NCBI RefSeq assembly: GCF_001577755.1
Contig: NZ_CP010776.1
Coordinates: 1,860,001-1,924,000 of the forward strand
Origin: Rufibacter sp. DG15C
Lineage (GTDB): Bacteria > Bacteroidota > Bacteroidia > Cytophagales > Hymenobacteraceae
Direction of reading: 5' to 3'
DNA: 64,000 nt
Positions 25,071 to 34,383 of this stretch are shown here, one piece after another; the first letter of the stretch is position 1; every line of letters starts with the position of its first letter. A program made the translations under genes and the position numbers. The notes below the pieces were generated by a model. The model saw nothing but the letters and a program-made list of their open reading frames with translations. It did not search any database and had not been told where the DNA came from.

Positions 25071-26324
25071 TTATTTTGACCGGATGGCCACCACGGGGTC
25101 AAGGTGGGAAGCAATCACCGCCGGGATGATCCCCGACAATACCCCAATCACGACCGATACGCCCAACCCTAAAAGTATGTTGCCGGGCGTCAGGATTATT
25201 TCCAATGACCCCATTGGGATGAACGTGATCAAAGACACCAGTAAGATGCCCACGCCGCCGCCTATCAAGCTCAGGAACACAGACTCAAACAAGAACTGGA
25301 ACAGGATGAAAAAGTTCTTAGCCCCCAGTGATTTCTGAATACCAATGATGTTGGTGCGCTCTTTCACAGACACAAACATGATGTTGGCAATACCAAAGCC
25401 GCCCACCAGAATAGAAAAGCCGCCAATCACCCAGCCCGCCAGACCAATAATGGAAAAGAGGTTACTAATCTCATCTTGCATCATCTCTGAGCGGTTTACG
25501 GCAAAGCTGTCGTTCTGGTACGGCTTGAGGCCGCGTATGGTGCGCATCTTGCCGCGTACCTCGTACTCCAGGTTCTGCAGGCCAGGGTCGTCTACCCGCC
25601 CTTTTATCATGAGCGACGGTTGTACGCCCCTGGGGCCGCCGGCAAACATCTTCCCGAACGCGCCAAACGGCACATACGAGTTCTTGTCATTGGTAGGCAG
25701 GCCCTCAAACAGCCCGGCACCTTGTTTCTCCATGATACCCACCACCGTAAAGCGCTGGCCCATCACCTTAAGGGTCTGGCCTACGCCGTTGCCTTGCGGA
25801 AACAGGTTCTCTGCCACCTCATGGCCAATGATGATTACGTTGCGAGAACCGTCTACCTCTTGTTGGGTAAAGTAGCGGCCTTCTGCAATGGGTACTTCGG
25901 CTACCTGGTTAAAGTTAAGCGACACGCCCTGCATCATGATGCCGGTCATGCTGTTATTCAAATGCTTGAAGGTGTTGCCACCCCGGCGCGACACAATGGC
26001 CACGCCCTCATCGTTCTCCAGGGTTTCTTCTAGGTAACGGTACTCCCGCACGGTAGCCGGCGGACGCTTCATGTACTCCCACCAAGGCATGTCATCCCCC
26101 TTAAAAATCCAGGGCCACTTTTCAATGTAGATGATGCGCTCGCCCACAAAGCTCATGCTCTGCCTAATGCTTCGCTCTAAAGAGTCCACCACCGTAAAGA
26201 CAGAGATGATGGCAAAGATTCCTATGGTCACGCCCAGCAAGGAAAGCAACGTGCGTAACAGGTTGGACTTCAGGGCCTGCATCGCAAAGCGGAGACTTTC
26301 AAAAACTAGCCGTAAATAGATCAT
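25071..26324 (-). CDS. MacB/FtsX-type ABC transporter permease
   Basis: 417 residues. An N-terminal helix (LRTLLSLLGVTIGIFAIISVFTV), a large periplasmic MacB core domain (SRRGGNTFKHLNNS, EGRYFTQQEVDGSRNVIIIG) and three C-terminal helices (about 290-320, 345-370 and 380-405), closing with DPVVAIRSK, the usual end of MacB-like permeases. These proteins transduce ATPase movement to the periplasm for efflux or lipoprotein handling. No ATPase gene is next to it. It is divergent from queA across 106 bases. Confidence 0.92.
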   Translation of the reverse strand: MIYLRLVFESLRFAMQALKSNLLRTLLSLLGVTIGIFAIISVFTVVDSLERSIRQSMSFVGERIIYIEKWPWIFKGDDMPWWEYMKRPPATVREYRYLEETLENDEGVAIVSRRGGNTFKHLNNSMTGIMMQGVSLNFNQVAEVPIAEGRYFTQQEVDGSRNVIIIGHEVAENLFPQGNGVGQTLKVMGQRFTVVGIMEKQGAGLFEGLPTNDKNSYVPFGAFGKMFAGGPRGVQPSLMIKGRVDDPGLQNLEYEVRGKMRTIRGLKPYQNDSFAVNRSEMMQDEISNLFSIIGLAGWVIGGFSILVGGFGIANIMFVSVKERTNIIGIQKSLGAKNFFILFQFLFESVFLSLIGGGVGILLVSLITFIPMGSLEIILTPGNILLGLGVSVVIGVLSGIIPAVIASHLDPVVAIRSK

Positions 26325-26381
26325 TCTACCCCTTAAGTTAACTTAGTTGGCTAAAAGTAAAATAAATTAAGACAATCTGCC

Positions 26382-26389
26382 TACCTTTG
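26382..26389 (+). promoter_or_regulatory. -7 element (TACCTTTG) of queA
   Basis: TACCTTTG about 40 bases upstream of the queA ATG; the -33 match is weak. Confidence 0.55.
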
Positions 26390-26430
26390 CCCTCTATTTT
26401 TGTAGATATTTTAATACCGTAATATTAAAT

Positions 26431-27477
26431 ATGAAGTTATCAGAGTTTAGATTTGACCTGCCCGAAGGTCTATTGGCCACACATCCGGCCCAGAACCGTG
26501 ACGAGGCCCGCATGATGGTGCTACACCGTGACAGCGGCAAGATTGAGCACAAAATCTTCAAGGACATCATTGGGTATTTTGACGAAGGCGACGTGATGGT
26601 GACCAACAACACCAAAGTGTTTCCGGCGCGCATGTACGGCAACAAAGAGAAGACCGGTGCCAAGATTGAAGTGTTCCTGTTGCGTGAGCTGGATAAGCGC
26701 ATTCACTTATGGGACGTGTTGGTAGACCCGGCGCGCAAGATACGGGTAGGCAACAAGCTGTATTTTGGCGAAAGTGACCTGGTAGCTGAAGTTATTGACA
26801 ACACCACCTCTAGAGGCCGTACCATCAAGTTCTTGTTTGACGGCACAGATGAGGAGTTCTATAAAACCATTCATGACCTAGGTGAGACGCCTCTGCCTAA
26901 GTACATCAAGCGCGAGCCAGAGCCAGAAGACCAGGAGCGTTACCAAACGGTATACGCCGAGATCACAGGCGCCGTAGCCGCTCCAACCGCCGGTCTGCAC
27001 TTTACCAAAGAGGTATTAAAGCGCCTGGAGTTGAAAGGGGTGGACGTAGCACCTATCACCTTACACGTGGGCTTGGGTACGTTCCGTCCGGTAGACGTAG
27101 AGGACTTGACCAAGCACAAGATGGACTCTGAGCAGTTCTTTGTAACAGAAGAGACCGCTGCCATTGTGAACCGCGCCTTAGACAACAAGAAGCGCGTGTG
27201 TGCCATTGGTACCACATCTATGCGCGCCATGGAGTCTTCTGTGTCTGCCAACAACCGCCTTAAGGCAAACGAGGGCTGGACAGACCGCTTCATCTTCCCG
27301 CCGTATGACTTCAAAATTGCCAACAGCCTTATCACCAACTTCCACATGCCAGAATCTACCTTGTTGATGATGGCTGCGGCGTTTGGTGGCTATGACCTGG
27401 TCATGGAAGCCTACAGAACCGCCATTAAAGAAGAGTACAAGTTCTTTAGCTACGGCGACGTGATGTTGATTCTATAG
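26431..27477 (+). CDS. queA: S-adenosylmethionine:tRNA ribosyltransferase-isomerase
   Basis: 348 residues, the normal length. QueA transfers and isomerises the ribose of SAM to make epoxyqueuosine in the anticodon of certain tRNAs. Conserved segments: [22 protein letters not shown] at the N-terminus, [61 protein letters not shown] and [13 protein letters not shown]. It is transcribed alone, with a terminator downstream that shares bases with P38 copy 12. No other queuosine gene is in the window. Confidence 0.97.
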   Translation: MKLSEFRFDLPEGLLATHPAQNRDEARMMVLHRDSGKIEHKIFKDIIGYFDEGDVMVTNNTKVFPARMYGNKEKTGAKIEVFLLRELDKRIHLWDVLVDPARKIRVGNKLYFGESDLVAEVIDNTTSRGRTIKFLFDGTDEEFYKTIHDLGETPLPKYIKREPEPEDQERYQTVYAEITGAVAAPTAGLHFTKEVLKRLELKGVDVAPITLHVGLGTFRPVDVEDLTKHKMDSEQFFVTEETAAIVNRALDNKKRVCAIGTTSMRAMESSVSANNRLKANEGWTDRFIFPPYDFKIANSLITNFHMPESTLLMMAAAFGGYDLVMEAYRTAIKEEYKFFSYGDVMLIL

Positions 27478-27482
27478 TCTTT

Positions 27483-27520
27483 CGTTTTTGGCCTCTTTTG
27501 GCCAAAACAACCCAAAAACG
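27483..27520. repeat. P38 palindrome, copy 12
   Basis: 38 bp, CGTTTTTGGCCTC to AACCCAAAAACG; the centre TTTTGGCCAAAA is itself a perfect 12-bp palindrome. Confidence 0.85.
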
Positions 27521-27546
27521 CCTTGGCTCTGGTCAAGGCGTTTTTG
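27514..27546 (+). terminator. Terminator of queA
   Basis: AAAAACGCCTTG pairs with CAAGGCGTTTTT; the first arm is the right end of P38 copy 12. Confidence 0.85.
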
Positions 27547-27808
27547 TTTTTTAGGGTGGTGGGTTTGGCGTAGAAAAAAATAAAGCGCTGTTCTTTTGAG
27601 GCTCCATGCAGACCAAGTATCTTTAGGAGTTGGATTTTGTGAAGTTGATTGACGCGTAAGATGTTCCCCAGCCATCATTAGAGGCGCCTACCCATAAGCA
27701 CAGCCGTTTTCCTCCCCCACAAAGCGTATTTACAAGGCCTTTTTTCAGGTACCTGATGACAAAAGGCAGATTGGTTGTTTTATAAGGTAAAGAAGACTAA
27801 AAAGGGAT

Positions 27809-30412
27809 ATGTTGTTTGCAGAAGACGCTTACCTCCATTCGCCAAAGGCGGGCCAGAATAAGCAGGACGTGCAGGAGTTGGAACGTGAGCTGGAGGAGAC
27901 CAAAAAGCGCCTTCAACGGTTGCAGGAAGAACTGTACGTAACCAAGGGAGAGCTGCACCTGCTACGGGAGCAGCAGACCCACCCATCTTCGCTGGGAACT
28001 CGCCTAGATTCTAGCCGCGCAGAACTGGACCTGGCAGAATACAAGCGCATTGTGGCTTTAGAGCGTCTGGGCAAAGAAGTCCTGGAACGCAACGCCTCGC
28101 CCCATTATTCCCTTCAAGAAACCATTGCCTTTTACCTGTCTGGCATTGAGAAAATCCACGGGGACATGCTGCTGTCTTTTATGCGCCTGCAAGGCGACAA
28201 GCTCTATACGTTTGCCGCGCCCAGCCTTCCTGCAAGCTACGGTGAGTTGCTCAACGGTACGCCTATTGGAGACAATGTGGGCTCCTGTGGAACAGCGGCC
28301 TTCTTTAAGGAAAAAGTCATAGTCACAGACATTGCCAATGACAAACGTTGGTCAGCTTTTAAAGACCTAGCCTTGTCCTATGGCTTAAAGGCGAGCTGGT
28401 CCTTTCCCATCATTGGTGGCAACCAGCAGGTGTTGGGCACGCTGGCGGTGTACTACCGTAAGGTAAAAGCACCCACCCCGGCAGAAGAAAGCTCTCTGGA
28501 CAGCATCAGGAACCTGTTGCAGCTCATCCTGGAAAGTAAGCTAGCCGAAGAAGCCCTGCGCCAGAGCAATGACCGGTACCACCTGGCCACCGCGGCCACC
28601 AATGACGCCATCTATGACTGGGACATTGTAAACAACAGTCTGTACTGGGGCATAGGCTTTGAGAAGGTGTTTGGCTTTAAGCGAACTCCGCAGAACTCCA
28701 CCCTTGATTTCTGGACAAGCCTTCTGCACCCCCTGGACAAAGAATCTACCAGTCAGTCGTTAGACGCGACCTTGCAAGATAGGCAGGCTAATAAATGGCA
28801 GATAGAATACAGGTCTATTAGAGAAGACGGTGCCACCGTTTACATAGAGGAGCGCGGCTTTATCATAAGGGACGAGGCTGGGAACGCAGTTAGAATGGTG
28901 GGCGCCGTCCATGACATTACAGAGCGCCGGCACGCCGAGGAAGAGTTGCGCAAGCTTTCTGTTATTGCCAAAGAAACCAGTAACGGGGTGCTTATCCTGC
29001 AATTAGGCGGCGAGTTGCATTGGGTCAATGACGCCTTTACCCGCATGATGGGCTGGACCCTCACAGAAGTGCTGGGGAAATCGCCGGGCAGCCTCATGAA
29101 CGGCGAAGAAACAGACCCCGCCACCATTGCGCAGATTCACGTGCACATGGACCAGCATCTGCCCTTTGAGTGCGAATTGATCCAATACTCCAAAACTGGT
29201 CAGAAATACTGGTTCAGGTTACAGATACAACCTTTAGAGGATTCCAACTCAGAAGTAGACCTGTTCTTTGTGCTCTTGACGGACATCACCCAGAAAAAAG
29301 AAGAGGAGCAGCAGCTTCGGCTTTTGGAGTCTGTCATCACCAACACCAAAGACGCAATTGCTATCAGCAAAGTAGACCCTGTGCCGGGGAACGAGCTGGA
29401 AACCATTTTTGTGAACCCCGCTTTTACCCAGTTAACCGGCTACACGCCAGAAGACGTGCTGGGCAAAGAGCTGAAAATGCTGAGCGGCCCTAGTGAGCTG
29501 TGGTCTCAAGAAGAAGCCCTGGTAAAGTTTAGTGAGGCCATTGCCCACGGTGAAACATACGAGGTTGAGTTAATCAACTACAGAAAAAACGGGGAGAAAT
29601 ACTGGGCACATCTGGAGTCCATTCCCATCTACAACAAAGCCGGTGAGCACGCCTACTGGTTGTTTGTGCACCAAGACATCACTGCCCGTAAAAACTACCT
29701 GGCAGAGCGGGAGGTCTTGATTGCCGAACTCACCCAAAACAACGCAGACCTCAAGCAGTTCTCTTTTATCACCTCGCATAACCTACGCGCACCTCTGTCT
29801 AACTTGGTGGGCATCTCCAACCTGATTGACTTGGAGGCCATTCCCGAAGGCAGGAACCGGCTGTTGGTGGAGAAATTCAAGGAGTCTACCCAGAAGCTGA
29901 ACCACGTCATTGATGATCTGCTGGAAATTCTCATCATCAAGAACAACGTAGCCCTCAAGAAGGAACGCCTCTCTCTGGCCTCTGCCTTTGAGAAAGTGCA
30001 GGCATCTCTGGACCGTCTATTGCAAGAAGCGCAGGCCCAAGTGCAGGTAGATTTCTCGGGTGGCCATGAGGTGGTGGGTAATGCGGGCTATCTGCATAGC
30101 ATCCTCTTGAATCTGCTGTCCAATGCCATTAAATACCGCTCTCCAGAAAGACCTTTGCAGGTGCATTTGAAAACAGAGCGTAACCAAGATATGCTAGAGC
30201 TTTCATTCTCAGACAACGGCCTGGGCATGGATTTGAACAGGTACGGAGACCGCATCTTTGGCCTATACCAGCGGTTCCATGACCACGCCGACAGCAAGGG
30301 GATGGGCCTTTACATTGTCCACTCACAGATAAAAGCCATGGGCGGTACTATTTTTGTAAGCAGTGAGGTAAATAAAGGAACTACCTTTGTGCTTCAGTTT
30401 AAGACGCAGTAG
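27809..30412 (+). CDS. Cytoplasmic PAS/GAF sensor histidine kinase
   Basis: 867 residues with no membrane segment. Order: coiled coil (about 18-55), GAF domain (about 85-245), three PAS domains (about 255-375, 380-495 and 500-630, each ending in a D-I-T-x-(R/K)-(R/K) linker), dimerisation domain with phospho-acceptor His657 in SHNLRAPL, and an HATPase domain with N-box NLLSNAIKYR, G1 DNGLGMD and G2 GMGLYIV. It phosphorylates itself on a soluble stimulus and should pass the phosphate to the receiver gene three bases downstream. PAS/GAF domains suggest a small-molecule, redox or light cue; no cofactor ligand is evident. Confidence 0.93.
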   Translation: MLFAEDAYLHSPKAGQNKQDVQELERELEETKKRLQRLQEELYVTKGELHLLREQQTHPSSLGTRLDSSRAELDLAEYKRIVALERLGKEVLERNASPHYSLQETIAFYLSGIEKIHGDMLLSFMRLQGDKLYTFAAPSLPASYGELLNGTPIGDNVGSCGTAAFFKEKVIVTDIANDKRWSAFKDLALSYGLKASWSFPIIGGNQQVLGTLAVYYRKVKAPTPAEESSLDSIRNLLQLILESKLAEEALRQSNDRYHLATAATNDAIYDWDIVNNSLYWGIGFEKVFGFKRTPQNSTLDFWTSLLHPLDKESTSQSLDATLQDRQANKWQIEYRSIREDGATVYIEERGFIIRDEAGNAVRMVGAVHDITERRHAEEELRKLSVIAKETSNGVLILQLGGELHWVNDAFTRMMGWTLTEVLGKSPGSLMNGEETDPATIAQIHVHMDQHLPFECELIQYSKTGQKYWFRLQIQPLEDSNSEVDLFFVLLTDITQKKEEEQQLRLLESVITNTKDAIAISKVDPVPGNELETIFVNPAFTQLTGYTPEDVLGKELKMLSGPSELWSQEEALVKFSEAIAHGETYEVELINYRKNGEKYWAHLESIPIYNKAGEHAYWLFVHQDITARKNYLAEREVLIAELTQNNADLKQFSFITSHNLRAPLSNLVGISNLIDLEAIPEGRNRLLVEKFKESTQKLNHVIDDLLEILIIKNNVALKKERLSLASAFEKVQASLDRLLQEAQAQVQVDFSGGHEVVGNAGYLHSILLNLLSNAIKYRSPERPLQVHLKTERNQDMLELSFSDNGLGMDLNRYGDRIFGLYQRFHDHADSKGMGLYIVHSQIKAMGGTIFVSSEVNKGTTFVLQFKTQ

Positions 30413-30415
30413 ATC

Positions 30416-30847
30416 ATGGTGGACAAAGTATTGTTAATTGACGATGATGAGATCGCCCTCATGCTCAGTGAGCTGGTCCTTGAACTGAATGGATTCGCCC
30501 AAAAGGTAGTCAAGCTCACCAACGGCAAACAGGGGCTTGATTTTTTTGAGAACCTGACAGCAGGATTGCAGGATGTAGCCGCAAGCGAGGCGCCTTCCTT
30601 GGTCTTCCTGGATTTGAACATGCCCATCATGAACGGCTGGGACTTTTTGGACGGCTTTTTACGTAAATACCAAGTGTTGTTCCCAGAGACGCGCGTGGTG
30701 GTGCTTTCCTCTACCGTTGACCCAGAGGATTTTGCGCGCGCCAAGCAGTATGACTTTGTGGTTGATTTCCTGAACAAGCCATTGAGTGACGAGGCCCTGT
30801 CAGGCTTGCGCACCAATAGTAAATTGCAGAACCTGTTCCACGTCTAA
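30416..30847 (+). CDS. Single-domain response regulator (CheY-like)
   Basis: 143 residues, receiver domain only: acidic pocket LLIDDDE (Asp9-11), phospho-acceptor Asp66 in VFLDLNMP, Ser at VVLSST and Lys in FLNKPL. No output domain. It starts three bases after the kinase stop codon, so translation is probably coupled. The output must be by protein-protein contact or a phosphorelay, not direct DNA binding. Confidence 0.93.
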   Translation: MVDKVLLIDDDEIALMLSELVLELNGFAQKVVKLTNGKQGLDFFENLTAGLQDVAASEAPSLVFLDLNMPIMNGWDFLDGFLRKYQVLFPETRVVVLSSTVDPEDFARAKQYDFVVDFLNKPLSDEALSGLRTNSKLQNLFHV

Positions 30848-30883
30848 AGCACCGTTGCTTTCTTTTTGCGGTTTGGTCCGTTT

Positions 30884-30921
30884 CGTTTTTAGCCTGATTT
30901 TCAGAAAACAGCCCAAAAACG
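30884..30921. repeat. P38 palindrome, copy 13
   Basis: 38 bp, CGTTTTTAGCCTG to CAGCCCAAAAACG, between the response regulator gene and ispD. Confidence 0.85.
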
Positions 30922-30969
30922 CTTGATCCTGCTGGTGGCCTTCTTTCCTTTCTGTATTTTGCACTGTCC

Positions 30970-31677
30970 ATGCAAACACCTCCTTACCCAACCTATGCCA
31001 TTGTAGTGGCCGGCGGCTCTGGCAGCCGCATGAATGCCCCCTTGCCCAAGCAGTTTCTGCCGGTGGCAGGCCTGCCTGTGTTAATGCACACCCTGTTGCG
31101 CTTTCACACCTACAATCCGGTCATGCCCATTGTACTGGTGTTGCCAGAACCCGAAATGGCCCGCTGGCAGGAACTCTGCCAGCTACATGGTTTTCAGGTG
31201 CGGCATAGTTTAGTGGCCGGTGGAAAGACCAGGTACCAGTCGGTGCAGAACGGATTGGCGGCCCTGCGCATCTATGAGGACGGGGTGGTGGCCGTGCATG
31301 ACGGCGTACGGCCCTTTGTGACCCAGGATATCATTCATAACGCCTTTGAGACAGCCAACGAACTGGGAAGCGCCGTAGTGGCCGTAGCCTTGAAGGATTC
31401 TATCAGGCGCGTGACGGGCAACGTCTCCAAAGCCGTGAATAGAAATGCCTATAAAATGGTGCAGACGCCGCAGTGCTTCAGGTTGCCGTTGCTGCGCCGC
31501 GCCTATGAGCAGGGTGAGAGCTCCCAGTTCACCGATGACGCCTCTGTGGTGGAGAAGTTCGGGCATAAGATTCATTTGGTGGAAGGTTCTTACCAGAACA
31601 TCAAACTCACCACCCCCGAAGACATGATCCTGGCAGAGGCCATTCTGGCCGCCGAGCGCGCCGGTCTGTTGCCCTAG
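30970..31677 (+). CDS. ispD: 2-C-methyl-D-erythritol 4-phosphate cytidylyltransferase
   Basis: 235 residues. IspD attaches CMP to methylerythritol phosphate in the non-mevalonate isoprenoid pathway. Seen: nucleotide-binding VVAGGSGSRMNAPLPKQFLP, GGKTRYQSVQNGL, AVHDGVRPFV, VNRNAYKMVQTPQCF, FTDDASVVE and GSYQNIKLTTPED. A TATTTTG sequence just upstream resembles a -7 element. Other pathway genes are elsewhere. Confidence 0.96.
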   Translation: MQTPPYPTYAIVVAGGSGSRMNAPLPKQFLPVAGLPVLMHTLLRFHTYNPVMPIVLVLPEPEMARWQELCQLHGFQVRHSLVAGGKTRYQSVQNGLAALRIYEDGVVAVHDGVRPFVTQDIIHNAFETANELGSAVVAVALKDSIRRVTGNVSKAVNRNAYKMVQTPQCFRLPLLRRAYEQGESSQFTDDASVVEKFGHKIHLVEGSYQNIKLTTPEDMILAEAILAAERAGLLP

Positions 31678-31725
31678 CAGTTGCCTCATTGGCCTATTCG
31701 TCTAAAACCAATATCCTACCCGTTC

Positions 31726-32208
31726 ATGGAAGACCCAAAGATTGTTGACTTAGCTGAGAAGCGCCTGGCAGGCCTGCGCATCACCACCAGCCTGGTAGAA
31801 AACAACGCACCAGCACTTTGGCAACAGTTCATGCCGCGCCACCGCGAGATTGCCCATAGAGTGGGACAGGAGTTGTATTCAGTGCAGGAGTACCCGGTCA
31901 ACTTCTTTAGTCAGGTAGTGGATCCCAATACCAAGTTTGAGAAGTGGGCGGCAGTAGAAGTGAGCACTGTAGAGCATCTGCCAGAAGGCCTAGAATTGCT
32001 GGTAGTGCCCGCCGGGAAGTATGCCGTGTTTCTACACAAGGGCATTTCCAGTGAGTTTCATGTGACGGCGGGCCATATCTTCGGGACGTGGTTACCTACG
32101 TCTGGGTACACCCTGGACCACCGGCCGCATTTTGAGGTGATGGGCGAAAAGTACTTAGGCCATACCAACCCCGCCTCTGAAGAGCAAGTCTGGATTCCCA
32201 TCAAGTAA
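31726..32208 (+). CDS. GyrI-like / effector-binding domain protein
   Basis: 160 residues from the ATG at 31726. Stand-alone GyrI-like (AraC effector-binding, SHV2) fold: LAGLRITTSL, ALWQQFMPRHREI, KWAAVEVS, LVVPAGKYAVFLHKG and HRPHFEVMGEKYLG, ending in VWIPIK, as these proteins commonly do. Such domains bind small hydrophobic ligands; some hydrolyse epoxides or thioesters. It starts 48 bases after ispD and may be co-transcribed. Confidence 0.85.
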   Translation: MEDPKIVDLAEKRLAGLRITTSLVENNAPALWQQFMPRHREIAHRVGQELYSVQEYPVNFFSQVVDPNTKFEKWAAVEVSTVEHLPEGLELLVVPAGKYAVFLHKGISSEFHVTAGHIFGTWLPTSGYTLDHRPHFEVMGEKYLGHTNPASEEQVWIPIK

Positions 32209-32234
32209 ACTCAAGCTCAATACCAGGTAAAGGT

Positions 32235-32272
32235 CGGTTTTGGCCTCTTTTCCAGAAGAGAGGCTAAAAACG
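32235..32272. repeat. P38 palindrome, copy 14
   Basis: 38 bp, CGGTTTTGGCCTC to AGGCTAAAAACG; it lies between convergent genes. Confidence 0.85.
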
Positions 32273-32341
32273 AAGCCCCTTCCAAACATCTGTTGATTCT
32301 AAAGACCTTAGCGGCTTGCTGAAAATTGATTCTAAACAGAA

Positions 32342-33067
32342 TTATTGAGCGAAGACCGGTCGGTTCTCCAGAAACTGCTGGTGGGCCAATACCGTCTCAG
32401 GCGTGATCTTCTCTAGTTGCGGATTGGCTTGGGAGATGTTGAGCAGGTAGCCTTGCATAGGGAGCAGGTTCAACAAGTCATGCGTGATGCAGAGCACGGT
32501 CTTCTGCTGGTCTTGCACCCAGGAGGTCATCAAGTCAAAGACGCGTTTCTTGTGGTACACGTCTAGTTGCTGGGTAGGCTCATCTAGCAAGGCCAATGGC
32601 GTTTCCTGCAACATCAGTTGTGCCAGCCACACCAGTTGCTGCTCACCACCAGAAAGGTCTGTGAAGGTCCTGTTACTGAGGTGGGAGATGTGCAGTTGGT
32701 CTAATACCTCTTCTACGCGCTGGTAGTCTGCGGCGGTATAGGGCTCCAGCAAACGCTTCTTCCTGAACAGTCCCATCACCACCAACTCACGCGCCAGAAT
32801 AGGGAAGGCCACGTTGTTCTTCTGGGGCAGATAAGAAAGTGTGCGGGCCATGGCACCGGTACGCGTGGGCAAAGGCTGGCCTTTCACCAACACCTGTCCT
32901 TTGTAAAGAATTTGGCCGGTCAAGGCTTTGAGAAAGGTAGACTTGCCGCTGCCGTTGTGCCCAATGATGGCAATGAAGGTGGGGGTGGGCACTAAAAAAG
33001 AAAGGTTGCGGATTAGCACGCGCTCCGCGTACCCCGCAACCAATTCTCTTATCTCTAAAATGGCCAA
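32342..33067 (-). CDS. FecE/BtuD-type ABC transporter ATPase without adjacent permease
   Basis: 241 residues, apparently from a TTG (33065-33067), as no ATG is available. Walker A GHNGSGKST, Q-loop LPQKNNVAFP, signature LSGGEQQLVWLA, Walker B LALLDEPTQQLD and switch His in CITHD. The sequence type is that of ATPases for iron-chelate, heme or cobalamin import. No permease or binding-protein gene is next to it, so its partner must be elsewhere or it works alone. Confidence 0.88.
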   Translation of the reverse strand: MAILEIRELVAGYAERVLIRNLSFLVPTPTFIAIIGHNGSGKSTFLKALTGQILYKGQVLVKGQPLPTRTGAMARTLSYLPQKNNVAFPILARELVVMGLFRKKRLLEPYTAADYQRVEEVLDQLHISHLSNRTFTDLSGGEQQLVWLAQLMLQETPLALLDEPTQQLDVYHKKRVFDLMTSWVQDQQKTVLCITHDLLNLLPMQGYLLNISQANPQLEKITPETVLAHQQFLENRPVFAQ

Positions 33068-33069
33068 AA

Positions 33070-33150
33070 TAATGACTAGTGATTAATGACTAATGATTAA
33101 TAGTTCTGGAGATGCTCCTTTAATCATTAATCATTAGTCATTATTCATTA
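33070..33150. repeat. AT-rich inverted repeat of TAATGATTAATGAC units
   Basis: The arms 33070-33100 and 33120-33150 are near-complementary with one small indel and flank a GGAGATGCTCC core. They exactly fill the gap between two minus-strand genes. Composition is like the repeat at 862-1000. Confidence 0.65.
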
Positions 33151-33372
33151 TTAATATTCGTCCTCGTTGAACATGAAGTCCTCTTTGGTCGGGTAGTCCG
33201 GCCAAACCTCCTCAATGCTCTCGTATGGCTGACCATCGTCTTCCAGGGCTTGTAGGTTTTCTACTACTTCCATGGGCGCGCCCGAGCGGATAGAGTAGTC
33301 AATCAATTCATCCTTGGTGGCCGGCCATGGTGCGTCTTCCAGGTAAGAGGCTAGTTCCAGTGTCCAATACAT
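33151..33372 (-). CDS. DUF2795 family small acidic protein
   Basis: 73 residues, highly conserved type in Bacteroidota: MYWTLELASYLEDAPWPATK, then DELIDYSIRSGAP, VVENLQALEDDG and VWPDYPTKEDF. Strongly acidic, with no membrane or signal segment. The function is unknown. It is separated from its neighbours by the AT-rich inverted repeat on one side and 148 featureless bases on the other. Confidence 0.92.
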   Translation of the reverse strand: MYWTLELASYLEDAPWPATKDELIDYSIRSGAPMEVVENLQALEDDGQPYESIEEVWPDYPTKEDFMFNEDEY

Positions 33373-33520
33373 AGTAAAATCTCCTTAAAGTATAGCTGTT
33401 AATTGTTGCAAAAATAGAATTAAGATTGACAAATCAAACATTCTTCTCAAAGCTGTGCAGGCATTGATAGTTGCACAACGCGTCACACTGAAAAATGTTG
33501 AGGTTTTTGGGTGTTTTTTC

Positions 33521-34330
33521 CTACTCGTGGCGGGCCGGGCTGGTGCCGTCACCGGTGTTGAACAAGAAATGCACCCCCACCTGGATGCCAATCACCAGGT
33601 TCTGACGAAGGTTGTACCAATCTGGGTCTCTTCTTTGGGCTTCGGGCAAGGTCTTGTCATTGATGTTCTCCTCTTTACGGATGTTCACAAAGTTGTAATG
33701 CCCGCGCAGGTTGGCACTAATGTAGGTGTTGGAGTTCACGTCCAACTCCACCCCGGCACCTACAGCGCCACCCAAGTCATACTTGTTGAAACTGCCCACG
33801 CGGCTGTCCTTCTGGCGGTCCTCCTCATCTGTAGAGGCCAGCAAGAAATTGCCACCGGGTACTCTGTATTCATCGCCTTTCTGGTGATAAGTAGCAGTCC
33901 GGTTTAAACGGTTAGTCTCCGTTCCCTTCTGCAAGAAGCTCACCTGCGGCCCGAAGTGGAAGTTAAAGCGCATTCTACCAGTGGTGGTGTACTTGAACAG
34001 CAAAGGCACGTTCCAGTAGACCAGGTCAATCTCCTTTTCGCCGGTCTTGTCACCGTTCACGTCTACAATGTCAAAGTTTTCGCCTTGCTTGGACCGGATG
34101 AGCTCTACCTGCAGGTTGTGGTTCTCATTGAACTTGTAGCCGGCGGTAATGCCGAAGGGCGCCCATTTGGTGGTAAACTTATGCTCGTAGTTGACGTCTT
34201 CGTACTGCTCGTCATTGATGATCCACGTGTTTTGGAACTGCGTGGTCACGCCAATGTAAGGACCCTTGGTGCTTTGGGCCTGCGACAGCAACGGAAGAAC
34301 GAGGAAGGGGAGTAGAAGGTATTTTTTCAT
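33521..34330 (-). CDS. Outer-membrane beta-barrel protein, PorT-like
   Basis: 269 residues from the ATG at 34330, which gives the signal peptide MKKYLLLPFLVLPLLSQAQ. Alternating hydrophobic strands with aromatic ends (GPYIGVTTQFQNTW, APFGITAGYKFNENHNLQVEL, VPLLFKYTTTGRMRFNFHFGPQV, NLVIGIQVGVHFLF) fit an eight-stranded OMP_b-brl barrel. A role in the outer membrane is inferred. It lies between DUF349 and DUF2795 in the same direction. Confidence 0.85.
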   Translation of the reverse strand: MKKYLLLPFLVLPLLSQAQSTKGPYIGVTTQFQNTWIINDEQYEDVNYEHKFTTKWAPFGITAGYKFNENHNLQVELIRSKQGENFDIVDVNGDKTGEKEIDLVYWNVPLLFKYTTTGRMRFNFHFGPQVSFLQKGTETNRLNRTATYHQKGDEYRVPGGNFLLASTDEEDRQKDSRVGSFNKYDLGGAVGAGVELDVNSNTYISANLRGHYNFVNIRKEENINDKTLPEAQRRDPDWYNLRQNLVIGIQVGVHFLFNTGDGTSPARHE

Positions 34331-34383
34331 AGCGTAAGCCGTTTGGTTCATTGTTAGTTAAACTCAAACGGCTTACGATAGAC

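Larger units (their letters stand above)
27478..27808. other. Gap between queA and the histidine kinase gene
   Basis: It holds P38 copy 12 and the queA terminator. From 27547 to 27808 I see no gene and no clear promoter. Confidence 0.6.
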
